From positions 1 to 56,933 of the forward strand of contig NZ_BJDW01000014.1 in assembly GCF_005405345.1 (NCBI RefSeq): a stretch of DNA of 56,933 bases, in the 5' to 3' direction. A model generated the notes under the pieces. That model was not told the origin of the DNA, made no database searches, and saw only the letters and a program-made list of their open reading frames with translations. Source of the stretch: Enterococcus viikkiensis (GTDB lineage: Bacteria; Bacillota; Bacilli; Lactobacillales; Enterococcaceae). Shown here piece by piece: positions 34,576 to 43,526 of the stretch (its first letter is position 1; the number at the start of each line of letters is the position of its first letter). A program made the position numbers and the translations under genes.

Positions 34576-35746
34576 CAGCTTCCCTCCTAAACTGATAGCT
34601 TTGCGCCATTTTTTCTTTTAATCCTTCGATCGTCGTCGCTTTAAATGCTTGATCCATCAAGCGATGCAGCTGCGGATTTTGTTCCAATTCACTAAGTAAG
34701 TCGCTAAATACATCCGGCTCCTGATAAGTAGCTATTAGTTGATCAATCAAGTTTTTTTCCACTGCCAAATAGGGTCGCGTCACCGGAGCATCAGCTAGTG
34801 TCACTTGCCATAGAAAAATACCTGAATCGACTTCCTCTTGTAGCGCTTCTAATAATTCTCCTGAAGCAAGTTGATACGCGAACTCATCACCGATCCCTTC
34901 TGTCTCACTAAATTCCAAATGCAACAAGGTAGGCAGTTCTGTGGATAATTTTTGTACCAATGAAAAAATTTCTCGTGGTTGCCGTAGACCGGCTAAAGAA
35001 ATCCTGCGTTTTTCCCAACGAATTGCTTCGACGGAAAGTGTCCGACAGACTAGGCGATTGCCTAAAGATTCTACTAGTGTCACTCCAGCCAGATTCACTT
35101 CTTTTTGGGTATGCCCTTGAGGGGTTCCAGGATAGATCACGTAGGGCTCTTCTGTTAAAACTTGCGGCACATGGATATGTCCCAATGCCCAATAATCATA
35201 GCCTTTGGTTAACAATTCCGATAATTGAACTGGAGCATAAGGCAGTTGTCCGCCATGATACATCCCAATATGAAAATCGGCTGCGCCTTTGACAGGAAAG
35301 CCCTCGATCATTGCCGCTTCAATCGTCGGGTGCTGATAACTAAAGCTGGTAATTGCAATCTGCTCTCCTGCTTTAGTCACTAGCTGTTTCGTTTCGACTT
35401 GCTCATCCGCAAATAGCTGGATATTCTCAGGAAAAGCAAACCAATAACGATCTGCTTGATAAAAATCATGATTCCCAAAATTCATAAAGACCGGGATCTG
35501 CGCTTCCGTTAAGCGAGCCATCTCCTGAAAAAAATAGCGCTGTGTTTTTAATGTGGGGCGATTTTGATGGAAGGTATCCCCTGCCAATAAAATGAAATCT
35601 ACCGCTTGATCAATCGCTGTATCAACAATATTTTGCAGCATTTTTTGATTAGCCGCTGTCAGCTGTTGTTGAAAGTCTTCCGGCATCTTTGTCAATCCTT
35701 CAAAGGAGCGATCTAAATGCAGGTCTGCTGCGTGTAAAAATTTCAT
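34565..35746 (-). CDS. yhaO: Mre11/SbcD-like nuclease YhaO
   Basis: A 393-residue metallophosphoesterase. Metal-binding motifs appear in order: HAADLHLD (residues 5-12), LAGDTFHQNRP near residue 55, FGNHDFY near residue 92, HIGMYHGG near residue 158, and GHIHVPQ near residue 192. The C-terminal 150 residues should be the capping/latch part that binds the ATPase. It is the first gene of the operon, overlapping yhaN. By analogy with Mre11-Rad50 it is a DNA end-processing nuclease. ATG 35746 follows AGGAGGAGA. Confidence 0.92.
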   Translation of the reverse strand: MKFLHAADLHLDRSFEGLTKMPEDFQQQLTAANQKMLQNIVDTAIDQAVDFILLAGDTFHQNRPTLKTQRYFFQEMARLTEAQIPVFMNFGNHDFYQADRYWFAFPENIQLFADEQVETKQLVTKAGEQIAITSFSYQHPTIEAAMIEGFPVKGAADFHIGMYHGGQLPYAPVQLSELLTKGYDYWALGHIHVPQVLTEEPYVIYPGTPQGHTQKEVNLAGVTLVESLGNRLVCRTLSVEAIRWEKRRISLAGLRQPREIFSLVQKLSTELPTLLHLEFSETEGIGDEFAYQLASGELLEALQEEVDSGIFLWQVTLADAPVTRPYLAVEKNLIDQLIATYQEPDVFSDLLSELEQNPQLHRLMDQAFKATTIEGLKEKMAQSYQFRREADVD

Positions 35747-35953
35747 TTTCTCTCCTCCTTATCCATACAAAGTAACTAGTAACACTCTTCTCACTCTTAA
35801 CGATTTCGAGAGAAAGGCTGAAACTCAATCTTAATTATTTTACCATAAAAAAAGCGAAAGTTTGTTCGTCTTTCACCAAAGATATTGAAATGATAAATCC
35901 TCGAAAAAAAAAGCAAAATCAACTAAAATAAAAGCACAAAGGGAGTGATACGG

Positions 35954-36136
35954 ATGGATAAAGACGAACTAGTAAAGAAAATCAAAGAACTATTGAATGA
36001 AGGAAATATCGAGAAAGCCAAAGAATTTATCGAAGACCATAAAGATGAATTAGGCGATTACTATGACAAAGCGAAAGTACTATTGAAGTCAGGAAAATTT
36101 GATGGTGTGATGGATCAATTCAAAAAATTCTTTTAA
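35954..36136 (+). CDS. Small helical protein of 60 residues
   Basis: The protein MDKDELVKKIKELLNEGNIEKAKEFIEDHKDEL... is highly charged and reads as three or four amphipathic helices with TPR-like spacing (NIEKAKEFIEDH; YDKAKVLLKSGKFDGVMDQFKKFF). No signal peptide or Cys. ATG 35954 follows AAAGGGAGTG; a GTG nine bases upstream is part of that site. A weak promoter TCGAAA-17-TAAAAT (35901-35929) lies upstream and a perfect terminator downstream, so it is an independent gene. I recall similar unnamed proteins in enterococci; function unknown. Confidence 0.75.
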   Translation: MDKDELVKKIKELLNEGNIEKAKEFIEDHKDELGDYYDKAKVLLKSGKFDGVMDQFKKFF

Positions 36137-36188
36137 TAAAAAAGTTAGAAACGCCGCTCCTAACGAGTGACCGTTTCTAACTTTTTTT
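36137..36188. terminator. Bidirectional terminator small gene / serine hydrolase
   Basis: Perfect 16-bp stem (AAAAAAGTTAGAAACG with complement), 19-nt loop. It serves the small plus-strand gene and the convergent serine hydrolase gene, whose stop codon touches it. Confidence 0.9.
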
Positions 36189-37320
36189 ATTCCATTTGAT
36201 TCAATACTTCATAAATATGATCCGCGGTTTGACCTAAGGAGTCTACTTGATTCGTATTCGCTAACAAAATGATCTCCGTCAGTCCAGTATGAGTAAAGGT
36301 ATTGATGGTATTGAAGCCCCCCAATACACCATGACTAGAATAACTGCCAGGATTGACGTAAAAGCCCATCCCATAGGTCGATTCACTGCCGGCTGTCAGC
36401 ATTTTTTCCCGCTCCGCTGGATTGATCAATTTTCCTTGCATCAGCGCTTGGTCAAATAAATAAAAATCCGTCGCTGTCGTGTAGATATCCCCTGCTCCGA
36501 ATAATTGAGAAAGATCCGGCAATTCCACCTTTTCGACTTGGCCATTCTTTGCTTTATAGCTCTCTGCTACATTTTCGATTGGATCGGTGCTTTGATAAAA
36601 GCCGGAATCCTGCATATTCGCAGGCTTAAAAATATTAGCTTGGACATATTCAGCGACACTTTGATGACTGAGCTGTTGCACCAAATAGGCTAACACGGCA
36701 TAATTACTGTCTGAATAATGCCAGGTTCCAATCGCCGAGTCACTGCCGGCGGCCTCGATCTCTTCCACGATCGCTTGCGGTAAAATCTTTTCACTGCCTT
36801 CTTTCCGTCCAGTCAGTCCGCTAGTGTGGTTCAAGAGATTTTTCAAGGTGATTTGTTGTCCATTCGGAAAATTAGCCAAGTATTTCGCTACTGGATCATT
36901 GATACTTAACTTACCGGCCTGCTCTAATTGTAAAATTGCGGTTGCAATGATCGCCTTTTGAGCAGAACCAATATAATAGCGAGTGGTGGGCGTATTTTTT
37001 ATTTGTTTTTCCTGATTCGCCAAACCATAAGATTGATTCAAAATAACTTGACCCTTTCGAACCACCAAAGCTGTCCCAGAAAACTGTTTTTCCTTTAAGA
37101 AAGTATCTAGTTCTTGGTTGTCTGTCACGGGTAACGTAACTTTTGGGATTTTTTTTGGCTCGATTGATTCTACAGTTTCTTTTATTGTTGAGCTGGTTGA
37201 AGTGCTTTTTGTGTTCGCCGATACAGCCTTCTCTGTTTCGTGACTCGTTCCTTGGGTGTACCAAATGATGCCGCCTGCTAACACGATTACGGCTGCTACC
37301 GCGAAAATACTTTTTTTCAT
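36187..37320 (-). CDS. Membrane-anchored serine hydrolase (class C beta-lactamase-like)
   Basis: A 377-residue penicillin-recognising-fold protein. An uncleaved or weakly cleaved N-terminal helix (residues 4-20) puts it outside the membrane, followed by a Ser/Thr-rich linker (32-55). The nucleophile motif SxxK is S119-A-Q-K122, the second motif is YSDSNY near residue 203 (usual form YxN), and the third is HTG near residue 343. LLNHTSGLTGRKEG is a family block. It resembles FmtA/Pbp-like esterases or D-Ala peptidases rather than a resistance enzyme; whether it acts on teichoic acid D-Ala esters or peptides is unknown. An extended -10 TGCTATACT lies about 30 nt upstream. Confidence 0.85.
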   Translation of the reverse strand: MKKSIFAVAAVIVLAGGIIWYTQGTSHETEKAVSANTKSTSTSSTIKETVESIEPKKIPKVTLPVTDNQELDTFLKEKQFSGTALVVRKGQVILNQSYGLANQEKQIKNTPTTRYYIGSAQKAIIATAILQLEQAGKLSINDPVAKYLANFPNGQQITLKNLLNHTSGLTGRKEGSEKILPQAIVEEIEAAGSDSAIGTWHYSDSNYAVLAYLVQQLSHQSVAEYVQANIFKPANMQDSGFYQSTDPIENVAESYKAKNGQVEKVELPDLSQLFGAGDIYTTATDFYLFDQALMQGKLINPAEREKMLTAGSESTYGMGFYVNPGSYSSHGVLGGFNTINTFTHTGLTEIILLANTNQVDSLGQTADHIYEVLNQME

Positions 37321-37450
37321 TTTTCACTCGCCATCCTTATAGTTGGAAGTATAGCAAGTTCCAAGTAAAATTTCTGGTCTTTTTCCTCACCTTACAATAT
37401 TGTTCGTAAGAACGGCTATATGCACTCCTTCAGCTAACAATAAGCAAACA

Positions 37451-37476
37451 AGCTCGTACTACTTATCGTACGAGCT
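37451..37476. other. Stable hairpin in the yheA-serine hydrolase gap
   Basis: Perfect 9-bp arms AGCTCGTAC/GTACGAGCT with an 8-nt loop, apart from both the yheA terminator and the serine hydrolase promoter. It has no T tail on either side that would make it a strong terminator. No ORF or known RNA is evident. Confidence 0.4.
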
Positions 37477-37532
37477 AAAGCTATTCCTTGAGTATTTTCA
37501 ATCGTAAAGAATGTATACTCCCTTAATAAATC

Positions 37533-37572
37533 AAAAAGAGTTTGTGACTATAAATGGTCACAAACTCTTTTT
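37533..37572 (-). terminator. Terminator after yheA
   Basis: Perfect 16-bp stem AAAAAGAGTTTGTGAC with complement around a short loop; T5 tail on the minus strand. Confidence 0.9.
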
Positions 37573-37583
37573 CTGCTATTCAA

Positions 37584-37925
37584 TTATCCTTCGTACAATT
37601 CACGAATTGGCGTCATAATGATGCGGTTCAAGTCGTTGACGATCACGCTGAAGGCTTGTTCTTTCACCATTAATTCGTTGATCAATTCTTCTTGTTGAAC
37701 TTTTTCTGCTAACGCTTGTGCTTTTTCAGCATCTTCATCGCTGAAATCTTCACCGCGCATTTGTTTTTCTTGCAAGCTTTGTTGGAAAGCTTGGAAGTCT
37801 TTGAAGGCTGCATATGCGGATTCATTTTTCTTAAGTTCTGCGAATGCTTCTTCTAAAGATTTGAATTCTGGTAGTTCACGGATTTCACGTTCTAACCCGT
37901 TTGCTGAATCGTAAATATTTGCCAT
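37584..37925 (-). CDS. yheA: YheA/YmcA-like UPF0342 protein
   Basis: A 113-residue all-helical cytoplasmic protein: [28 protein letters not shown], then [19 protein letters not shown] and a long C-terminal helix ending [14 protein letters not shown]. This is the UPF0342 family (YheA), related to YlbF/YmcA that assist RNase Y in Bacillus. The role of YheA itself is unknown. It follows pbp1A with a 68-nt gap and is likely transcribed with or just after it. Confidence 0.9.
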   Translation of the reverse strand: MANIYDSANGLEREIRELPEFKSLEEAFAELKKNESAYAAFKDFQAFQQSLQEKQMRGEDFSDEDAEKAQALAEKVQQEELINELMVKEQAFSVIVNDLNRIIMTPIRELYEG

Positions 37926-37993
37926 TATTTAATCCCTCATTTTCTATAAAAGTTACTTTTTTATTGTAACATGAATGGAAACGGGTTCATACC

Positions 37994-40195
37994 CTAATTT
38001 CCTGGTTGATATTGCTGCCACAATTCTTGGCCTTTTTCTTTTAACTTATTGGCGCCTTCCTTGGCTTTTTCAAAGAAGCTCGCTGCGCCTTCACTGGCTT
38101 TGCCGCCAATATCTTTCAATTCTTCTCGCCACTTATTCGTATCTACCTCTTGACCACTTTGATTGACTTGATCCGCTGCCACCACTTTTCCGCCGGTCGC
38201 ATAAGCATCTGCTACATCAAAGGAATATTGTCCAGCATACGGCAAGATCGATTCTGCCTCCGCCTTAAAGACCTGACCGACCTCTGAACCACTCGTACCG
38301 CTTAAATAATGCGTCTCGCTGACTTTTTCGAAACCTAACCAAGTTGAGATCACGACATTTGGTGTATAGCCAATAACCCATTGGTCGTTGACTTTATTCG
38401 CGTCAAAGTTAGTTTCGGTTGTTCCGGTCTTGCCGGCAACAGTGAAGCCGGCTGGTGCCGCTTGTGCAGCTGTTCCGTTTGAAAAAGTGCCTAACAGCAT
38501 ACTGGTCATTTCATTGGCGACTTCCTTCGAAATCACTTGATCGTATTTTGGTGAGCCATTATCGACTAAAACAGCGCCAGTAGAATCAATGATTTTCGTT
38601 ACTAAGTGCGGCTGATACACTCGACCTTGATTAGCAAAAGCACCATAAGCGGCTGCCATTTGCATCGGTGACGTGCCTTTTTCCAAACCACCTAACGCTA
38701 AACCATAATATTTATCCGATTTGCTTAAAGGAATGCCAAATTCTTCTGCTTTATTGTAGCCTTTGTTCAAACCGATCTCATGCAATAGCCATACTGCTGG
38801 CAAGTTCAAGCTTTGCGCTACTGCTTGATACATCGGCGCTTCCCCTTGATAGGTGCCATCGTAGTTTTTCGCTTTGTAATAGGACTGAGGTTCGTCTCTT
38901 AAGATACTGTCCGGCTTGTAGCCAGATTCTAATGCTGGCGAATAGACACTTAACGGTTTCATCGTTGATCCTGGTGAACGTTGCATCTGAGTCGCGAAAT
39001 TATAGCTACGGAAAATATGCTCGCCCCGTCGACCCACCAATGCTTGGACGCCGCCGGTTTTAGGGTCCAAGGCTACTGAAGCAGATTGCGGCATCGCCCC
39101 ATCTGCGGCATCGGCTGGAAAGTTTGCATTATTTTGATAGACAGCTTCCATTTGCTTTTGATAGTCTTGATCTAATGAGGTATAGATTTTATAGCCTTTG
39201 TTCAGTAAATCTTTTTCAGACATGTCATATCTCTCTACCGCTTCATCAATCACCGCATCAAAATAAGAAGGATAACGATAACCTGCATCCGCAGAGGTAT
39301 AAGTATCACTCAGCTCCGAGCCAAGATCAGTGGCTTTCGCCTGATTCTCCTGCTCTTGGGTCAATTTACCATTTTCAACCATTACCGACAGTACTGTGTT
39401 ACGACGGTCAATTGCATTGTCCAAATGATCAATCGGATTGTAAATCCCCGGACCCTTCAGCATTCCCGCGATCGTCGCCGCTTCACCAACGGTCACTTGA
39501 TTGGCATCAACACCAAAATACTTCCGGGCAGCGTCTTGCACCCCCCAGACCCCATTCCCAAAATAGGCATTGTTCAGATACATGGTCAAAATTTGGTCTT
39601 TGTCGTATTTCTTTTCAATCTCGATCGCCATAAAAATTTCTTTGGCTTTTCGTTCCAACGTTTGATCGAGACTCAAGTAGGCATTTTTCGCCAACTGCTG
39701 GGTGATCGTACTTCCTCCGCCGGTAATATGTCCTGAGGTGACTAGCCCTAAAGCCGCTCGTGCGATCCCTTTGATGTCAAACCCGTGGTGATTATAAAAG
39801 TTGCGATCCTCAGTGGAGACGACAGCATCTTTTAAATTCGAAGAAATCTGATCACTCTCCACATACGTTCCCTTTTGTCCGTACAGACTACCCGCTTGTT
39901 CATTTTTTTCGTCATAGACGACGGTCGATTGTTTCAGACTCGATTGTAACGTTTCAACATCTACTGATTTTGCTAAAATAAATAAATAGACACTCATGAC
40001 TAAAACAGCGACTAACGTTAATAAGAGCAAAATTTTATTAATATGATATTTTTTCCAAATACGTTTGCGCCAATGATGAAAACGAATCAAGTACGGCTTG
40101 ATCCATTGCCAAAATGTTTTGGTGCCATTGCGGAACTGCTGCCAAAACACTTTTGCTCCATCTTTAAACTTGCGCCAAAATTCCTGAAAATCCAT
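37994..40195 (-). CDS. pbp1A: Class A penicillin-binding protein PBP1A
   Basis: A 733-residue bifunctional wall synthase. A cytoplasmic tail of about 50 residues with repeated FW-x2-FKxG motifs precedes one transmembrane helix (about 53-73). The glycosyltransferase domain contains STEDRNFYNHHGFD, GGSTITQQLAKN and KAKEIFMAIEIE. The transpeptidase domain has SPGSTMKP (SxxK near residue 410), SLN near residue 460 and the AGKTGTTE motif near residue 590. The C-terminal tail (EGAASFFEKAKEGANKLKEKG) is helical. It makes and crosslinks peptidoglycan outside the membrane. Class A PBPs of this group are the kind of partner that MacP activates in pneumococcus. Confidence 0.95.
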   Translation of the reverse strand: MDFQEFWRKFKDGAKVFWQQFRNGTKTFWQWIKPYLIRFHHWRKRIWKKYHINKILLLLTLVAVLVMSVYLFILAKSVDVETLQSSLKQSTVVYDEKNEQAGSLYGQKGTYVESDQISSNLKDAVVSTEDRNFYNHHGFDIKGIARAALGLVTSGHITGGGSTITQQLAKNAYLSLDQTLERKAKEIFMAIEIEKKYDKDQILTMYLNNAYFGNGVWGVQDAARKYFGVDANQVTVGEAATIAGMLKGPGIYNPIDHLDNAIDRRNTVLSVMVENGKLTQEQENQAKATDLGSELSDTYTSADAGYRYPSYFDAVIDEAVERYDMSEKDLLNKGYKIYTSLDQDYQKQMEAVYQNNANFPADAADGAMPQSASVALDPKTGGVQALVGRRGEHIFRSYNFATQMQRSPGSTMKPLSVYSPALESGYKPDSILRDEPQSYYKAKNYDGTYQGEAPMYQAVAQSLNLPAVWLLHEIGLNKGYNKAEEFGIPLSKSDKYYGLALGGLEKGTSPMQMAAAYGAFANQGRVYQPHLVTKIIDSTGAVLVDNGSPKYDQVISKEVANEMTSMLLGTFSNGTAAQAAPAGFTVAGKTGTTETNFDANKVNDQWVIGYTPNVVISTWLGFEKVSETHYLSGTSGSEVGQVFKAEAESILPYAGQYSFDVADAYATGGKVVAADQVNQSGQEVDTNKWREELKDIGGKASEGAASFFEKAKEGANKLKEKGQELWQQYQPGN

Positions 40196-40389
40196 TTTTC
40201 GATCTCCATTCTCTACAAAATTCAGACATAGTGTACCATATATTCTCTACTCGCCGCGTGAGGCTTGAGACCGATACACACATGGAGCTATTTTAGCATG
40301 ACACCTCAAGGAATTACTGTCTTTTTTCTTAAATATCCGTTAAAAGTGATACAATAAGTCCAATGACATTTTACATAAGGAGTAGCCTA

Positions 40390-41241
40390 ATGAATTTTAC
40401 CATGACTCTGCCTGATGATTTTCCTGAAATGACCGTCAAAGACCTATTAGAAAATGAATGGTTGGTACCTAGAAAAGTTCGCCATTTTATTCGGACGCGC
40501 AAAGGAATCACTGTCAATGGCGAACTGTGTCATTTTCAAATGCCGGTCCATCCTGGCGATATCATCGGTATCACTGTGGAAGCAAGTGATTATCCTGAAC
40601 GACACATCCACTTAGGGAATCAGAAAAAAATCCATGTGCTTTATGAAGACGAGCACTTAATCATCGTCAATAAACCCGCCGGTATGAAGACTCATCCGAA
40701 TCAACCTAACGAAACAGATACTGTGCTAAATCACTTGGCAGCTTATTTGGCGCCAAACACGCAGCCCCATGTCGTTCATCGTTTAGACAAAGAAACTAGC
40801 GGTGCCATTTTATTCGCTAAAAATCCGTTTGTTCTTCCAATCTTAGGACGCTTATTAGAACAGAAAAAAATTTATCGTCGTTACCAAGCAATCGTTCACG
40901 GCGTTCTCACAAACGATCAGACCATCAATCAAAAAATCGGACGCGACCGCCACGATCGACGGAAGCGTCGGATTGATCCAAAAGGCGGAAAAGCGGCGGT
41001 GACCCATGTAACCGTCGCTCACCAATTAAACAACCAAACTGCCATTTATTGTCAGTTAGACACAGGTAGAACTCATCAGATCCGGGTCCATCTCGCCAGT
41101 CTCGGACATCCCTTAGTTGGTGATCCACTTTACAGTAAGAACCCCCATGGACGCTTGATGCTCCATGCCTATGAGTTGCATTTAATTCATCCTTTCACCA
41201 ATCAAAAAATTTCGGTTCAAGCGTTACCAGGACTTTGGTGA
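40390..41241 (+). CDS. RluA-family pseudouridine synthase
   Basis: A 283-residue RNA-modifying enzyme of the RluA/RluD group. A degenerate S4-like start (VRHFIRTRKGITVNGELC) is followed by the catalytic domain with HRLDKETSGAILFAKN (catalytic Asp near residue 143), then RYQAIVHG, and the conserved TGRTHQIRVHLASLGHPLVGDPLY. I use ATG 40390 because AAGGAG stands seven bases upstream; the frame from 40363 has none. The target uridine (23S rRNA or tRNA) cannot be told from the sequence. Single-gene unit ending in a perfect hairpin. Confidence 0.9.
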   Translation: MNFTMTLPDDFPEMTVKDLLENEWLVPRKVRHFIRTRKGITVNGELCHFQMPVHPGDIIGITVEASDYPERHIHLGNQKKIHVLYEDEHLIIVNKPAGMKTHPNQPNETDTVLNHLAAYLAPNTQPHVVHRLDKETSGAILFAKNPFVLPILGRLLEQKKIYRRYQAIVHGVLTNDQTINQKIGRDRHDRRKRRIDPKGGKAAVTHVTVAHQLNNQTAIYCQLDTGRTHQIRVHLASLGHPLVGDPLYSKNPHGRLMLHAYELHLIHPFTNQKISVQALPGLW

Positions 41242-41255
41242 TTGCGATGTTAATG

Positions 41256-41295
41256 AACAAGGAGGCATGACTGAATTCAGTCATGCCTCCTTGTT
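41256..41295. terminator. Bidirectional terminator, 40-nt perfect palindrome
   Basis: A fully self-complementary 40-nt sequence centred on GAATTC, with T4 on the plus side, separating the convergent pseudouridine synthase and MetE-like genes. Confidence 0.85.
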
Positions 41296-41329
41296 TTCTA
41301 TATAAAACGATGTTCCAAACTTTTCTTAA

Positions 41330-42463
41330 TTACTCTTCCCAAACTTTTTCGGCAATTTCTTTAATCAATGCAATTTTTTCCCATTGCTGCTCTTCTGTTA
41401 AAATGTTTCCTTCTTCCGTTGAAGCAAAACCACATTGCGGGCTTAAACATAACCGATCCAACGGAAGGTATTGTGCTGCTTCATAGATACGAGCAATGAT
41501 CTGCTCTGGTGACTCCAAAGCACCTTCCTTTGAAGTGATTAAGCCTAAAACAACTTTTTTATCTCCCGAAACCTTTGCTAATGGCTCAAATCCGCCAGAG
41601 CGTTCAGTATCGTATTCTAGATAGTAGGCATTGACCTTTTCATCAGTGAATAAAGGTTCCGCCACATCTTCATATCCGCCACTAGCTGCCCACGTCGAAT
41701 GATAATTTCCCCGACAAACATGCGTATTCAATATTAAGTCTTCCGGCTGATCCACTAAAACCGCATTGTTAATTTCCAGATATAGCTGAGCCAATTCTTG
41801 GCGAACCACTTTTTCTGGCTTCTCATCCTCTGAAATAAAACCTGCCGGCAACGGTGCGACTAAGACACCCCAGGTACAATCATCCAATTGAATCGTCCGG
41901 GCGCCGGCAGCATACAAATCAGCGATTACTTGACGATACGCTTTAACAATGTCTGCAATCAAGCCCTCATTGTCAGGGTAGACTTGGCGAACTTTGGGAA
42001 GCACATCTGGCCGGAGTAATTCAACCAAAATTTGGGCTGGAGCAGGAATGGTTTGCTTAACTTCGATTCCTTCACTGGTATGAGCCCTTGTAAATTTGAA
42101 ATGGTCAACAAACGGATGATGCTCCCCCGAAATTTTATCTGTAACAATGACGGTACCCGGCCGAGTTTCCTCTCCATGGAAAAAATAGCCATGCTCAGGA
42201 ATAAAAAATGCAATCCCTTGTAGCCCCCAAAAGAAATCCAAATGCCACCAACTACGGCGAAACTCCCCATCTGTAACTGCTTTTAATCCAACTGCCTCTT
42301 GCTTATGAATGAGATTAATAATTGCTGCATCTTCAATTTTCGTCAACGCTTCCTGAGTCAGTTTTCCAGCTTCAAACGATGCCCGTGCTGTCTTTAATTC
42401 TTCTGGTCGTAAAAAACTACCTACAATGTCAAAGCGAAAGGGTGATGTTGTACGTTTAGTCAT
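41330..42463 (-). CDS. MetE C-terminal-like methionine synthase (YxjG/YxjH family)
   Basis: A 377-residue protein matching the C-terminal catalytic half of cobalamin-independent methionine synthase: FDIVGSFLRPEELK at the start, KAVTDGEFRRSWWHLDFFW near residue 65, TIQLDDCTWGVL near residue 180, NTHVCRGNYHSTW near residue 232 and LSPQCGFAS (the last zinc Cys) near residue 345. The zinc set His/Cys/Glu/Cys is recognisable (NTHVCRGN, CGF). Proteins of this kind are thought to methylate homocysteine with a donor other than the polyglutamyl folate used by MetE. GGAGG precedes ATG 42463. A T-box leader upstream ties it to amino acid supply, probably methionine. Confidence 0.88.
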   Translation of the reverse strand: MTKRTTSPFRFDIVGSFLRPEELKTARASFEAGKLTQEALTKIEDAAIINLIHKQEAVGLKAVTDGEFRRSWWHLDFFWGLQGIAFFIPEHGYFFHGEETRPGTVIVTDKISGEHHPFVDHFKFTRAHTSEGIEVKQTIPAPAQILVELLRPDVLPKVRQVYPDNEGLIADIVKAYRQVIADLYAAGARTIQLDDCTWGVLVAPLPAGFISEDEKPEKVVRQELAQLYLEINNAVLVDQPEDLILNTHVCRGNYHSTWAASGGYEDVAEPLFTDEKVNAYYLEYDTERSGGFEPLAKVSGDKKVVLGLITSKEGALESPEQIIARIYEAAQYLPLDRLCLSPQCGFASTEEGNILTEEQQWEKIALIKEIAEKVWEE

Positions 42464-42513
42464 AAAAAATTCCTCCAGTTTTCTTTTTTTGCATCGAAGA
42501 ACAAACTCTGAAC

Positions 42514-42795
42514 AATAAAAAAAACATCCATCCCTTTACCTATTGCTACTGCAACAAATAAAGGGACGAATGTTTTCGTGATACCACCCTTGTTTACATT
42601 TTCCTCACGGATAATGCCTCAACGGTACCTGTTGATACCCGGCGATGTATCGGTCGCTTCCCGTTTGCTCCGCGTGAACGGAACAAAATGCTCAGAGCTC
42701 ATCTTCATTGACATTCGCAATCCTCGTTCTCACCTTCCGAGGTCTCTGTACTCACGAACCTATCAATTACTCTTCTCTTCAACGCTTCATTATTT
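42514..42795 (-). promoter_or_regulatory. T-box leader of the MetE-like gene
   Basis: The gap 42464-42868 holds a T-box riboswitch. The conserved antiterminator bulge GGTGGTATCACG is at 42588-42577; it is followed by a terminator stem (about 42575-42523) with a T8 tail. Upstream is a long stem I with GAGACCTCGG and the segment GCGAATGTCAATGAAGATGAGC, which has AUG triplets suitable as a methionine specifier, though which one is used is not certain. A promoter, TTGACA (42831-42826) with TATAAT 20 nt on (or GAATAT at 17 nt), starts it. Uncharged tRNA would allow read-through. Confidence 0.85.
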
Positions 42796-42868
42796 GCTCA
42801 TTATATTCACACTTTAAGAAGGGATTGTCAAGTGTTTTCACAAAAAAATTCTATTTGTTTTTTTACAC

Positions 42869-42902
42869 AAAAAAACACCCAAGTCACAAAGACTTGGATG
42901 TT
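42869..42902 (-). terminator. Terminator after the LysM gene
   Basis: Stem AACATCCAAGTC/GACTTGGGTGTT (one wobble), 5-nt loop, T7 tail on the minus strand. Confidence 0.88.
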
Positions 42903-42917
42903 CAACTTATTTTTATC

Positions 42918-43526
42918 TTAGTACCAGCCGTTTGCTTGCCAGAAAGATTGTGCGCCTTCCCATGAACCATAACGAGAAGTTACATATTGTTCCGCTACAC
43001 GATCTTGGTTTGCTTCAGAGTAGTCACCATTTAAGTATGACGCTGATAATTGGTAACGTCCGATGTATTGGCCGTTTGTTGCTGAGTAAGAGCCGCCTGA
43101 TTCACGTTGTGCAATCCATTCTTTTGCTGAAGAAGAATTTCCTGCTGGCGCTGCTTGTGCTTCTTGGACAGGTGCTGCAACTTGTGTTTGTTGTACAGGA
43201 GCCGCTTGTGTTTCTTGAACGGGTGCTGCTGCTTGAACTGGAGCTGCTGCTTTTGTTTCTTGAGCAGGGGCTGCATCAGCTTTTGCATCACCATTGACGG
43301 TCAATTCTTGACCTGCAAAGATCATGTTTACGTTAGAAATTTTATTTGCTTTAGCAATAGCATTCACTAAGCTATCATTCCCAGCAAACTTGTGAGAGAT
43401 TTTTGATAGCGTATCGCCTGATTGAACAGTATACGTTTCTGAAGCATGTGCATCTGTAGCTCCCATCGCTAACCCTGCACCTGCTGCTAATACTGTACTA
43501 AAAAGAACTGTTTTCCCTAATTTCAT
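42918..43526 (-). CDS. Secreted LysM protein with Apf-like/transglycosylase-like C-terminus
   Basis: A 202-residue exported wall protein. Signal peptide residues 1-27 (MKLGKTVLFSTVLAAGAG...AHAS). A single LysM domain follows (ETYTVQSGDTLSKISHKFAGNDSLVNAIAKANKI...ELTVNG, about 28-75). Then a low-complexity linker of Ala/Pro/Gln/Val repeats (APVQETQAAPVQQTQVAAPVQ; about 80-125). The C-terminal 75 residues (SSAKEWIAQRESGGSYSATNGQYIGRYQLSASYL...SFWQANGWY) resemble aggregation-promoting factors and resuscitation-factor-like lytic transglycosylases, with Glu in RESGG as the likely catalytic acid. ATG 43526 follows GGAGGAAG. A long upstream region suggests complex control. Confidence 0.88.
   Translation of the reverse strand: MKLGKTVLFSTVLAAGAGLAMGATDAHASETYTVQSGDTLSKISHKFAGNDSLVNAIAKANKISNVNMIFAGQELTVNGDAKADAAPAQETKAAAPVQAAAPVQETQAAPVQQTQVAAPVQEAQAAPAGNSSSAKEWIAQRESGGSYSATNGQYIGRYQLSASYLNGDYSEANQDRVAEQYVTSRYGSWEGAQSFWQANGWY

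Noticed and set aside
41256-41295. 40-nt perfect palindrome as a possible mobile-element end or methylation site
   Set aside because: Position between convergent genes and the T tail identify it as a shared terminator.
42578-42965. Frames of 79 and 85 codons on the plus strand
   Set aside because: They are antisense to the T-box leader and the LysM gene terminator and have no start signals.
43031-43370. Repetitive reading frames over the LysM linker on both strands
   Set aside because: They arise from the Ala/Pro/Gln repeat of the true gene; no separate repeat element or CRISPR is present.
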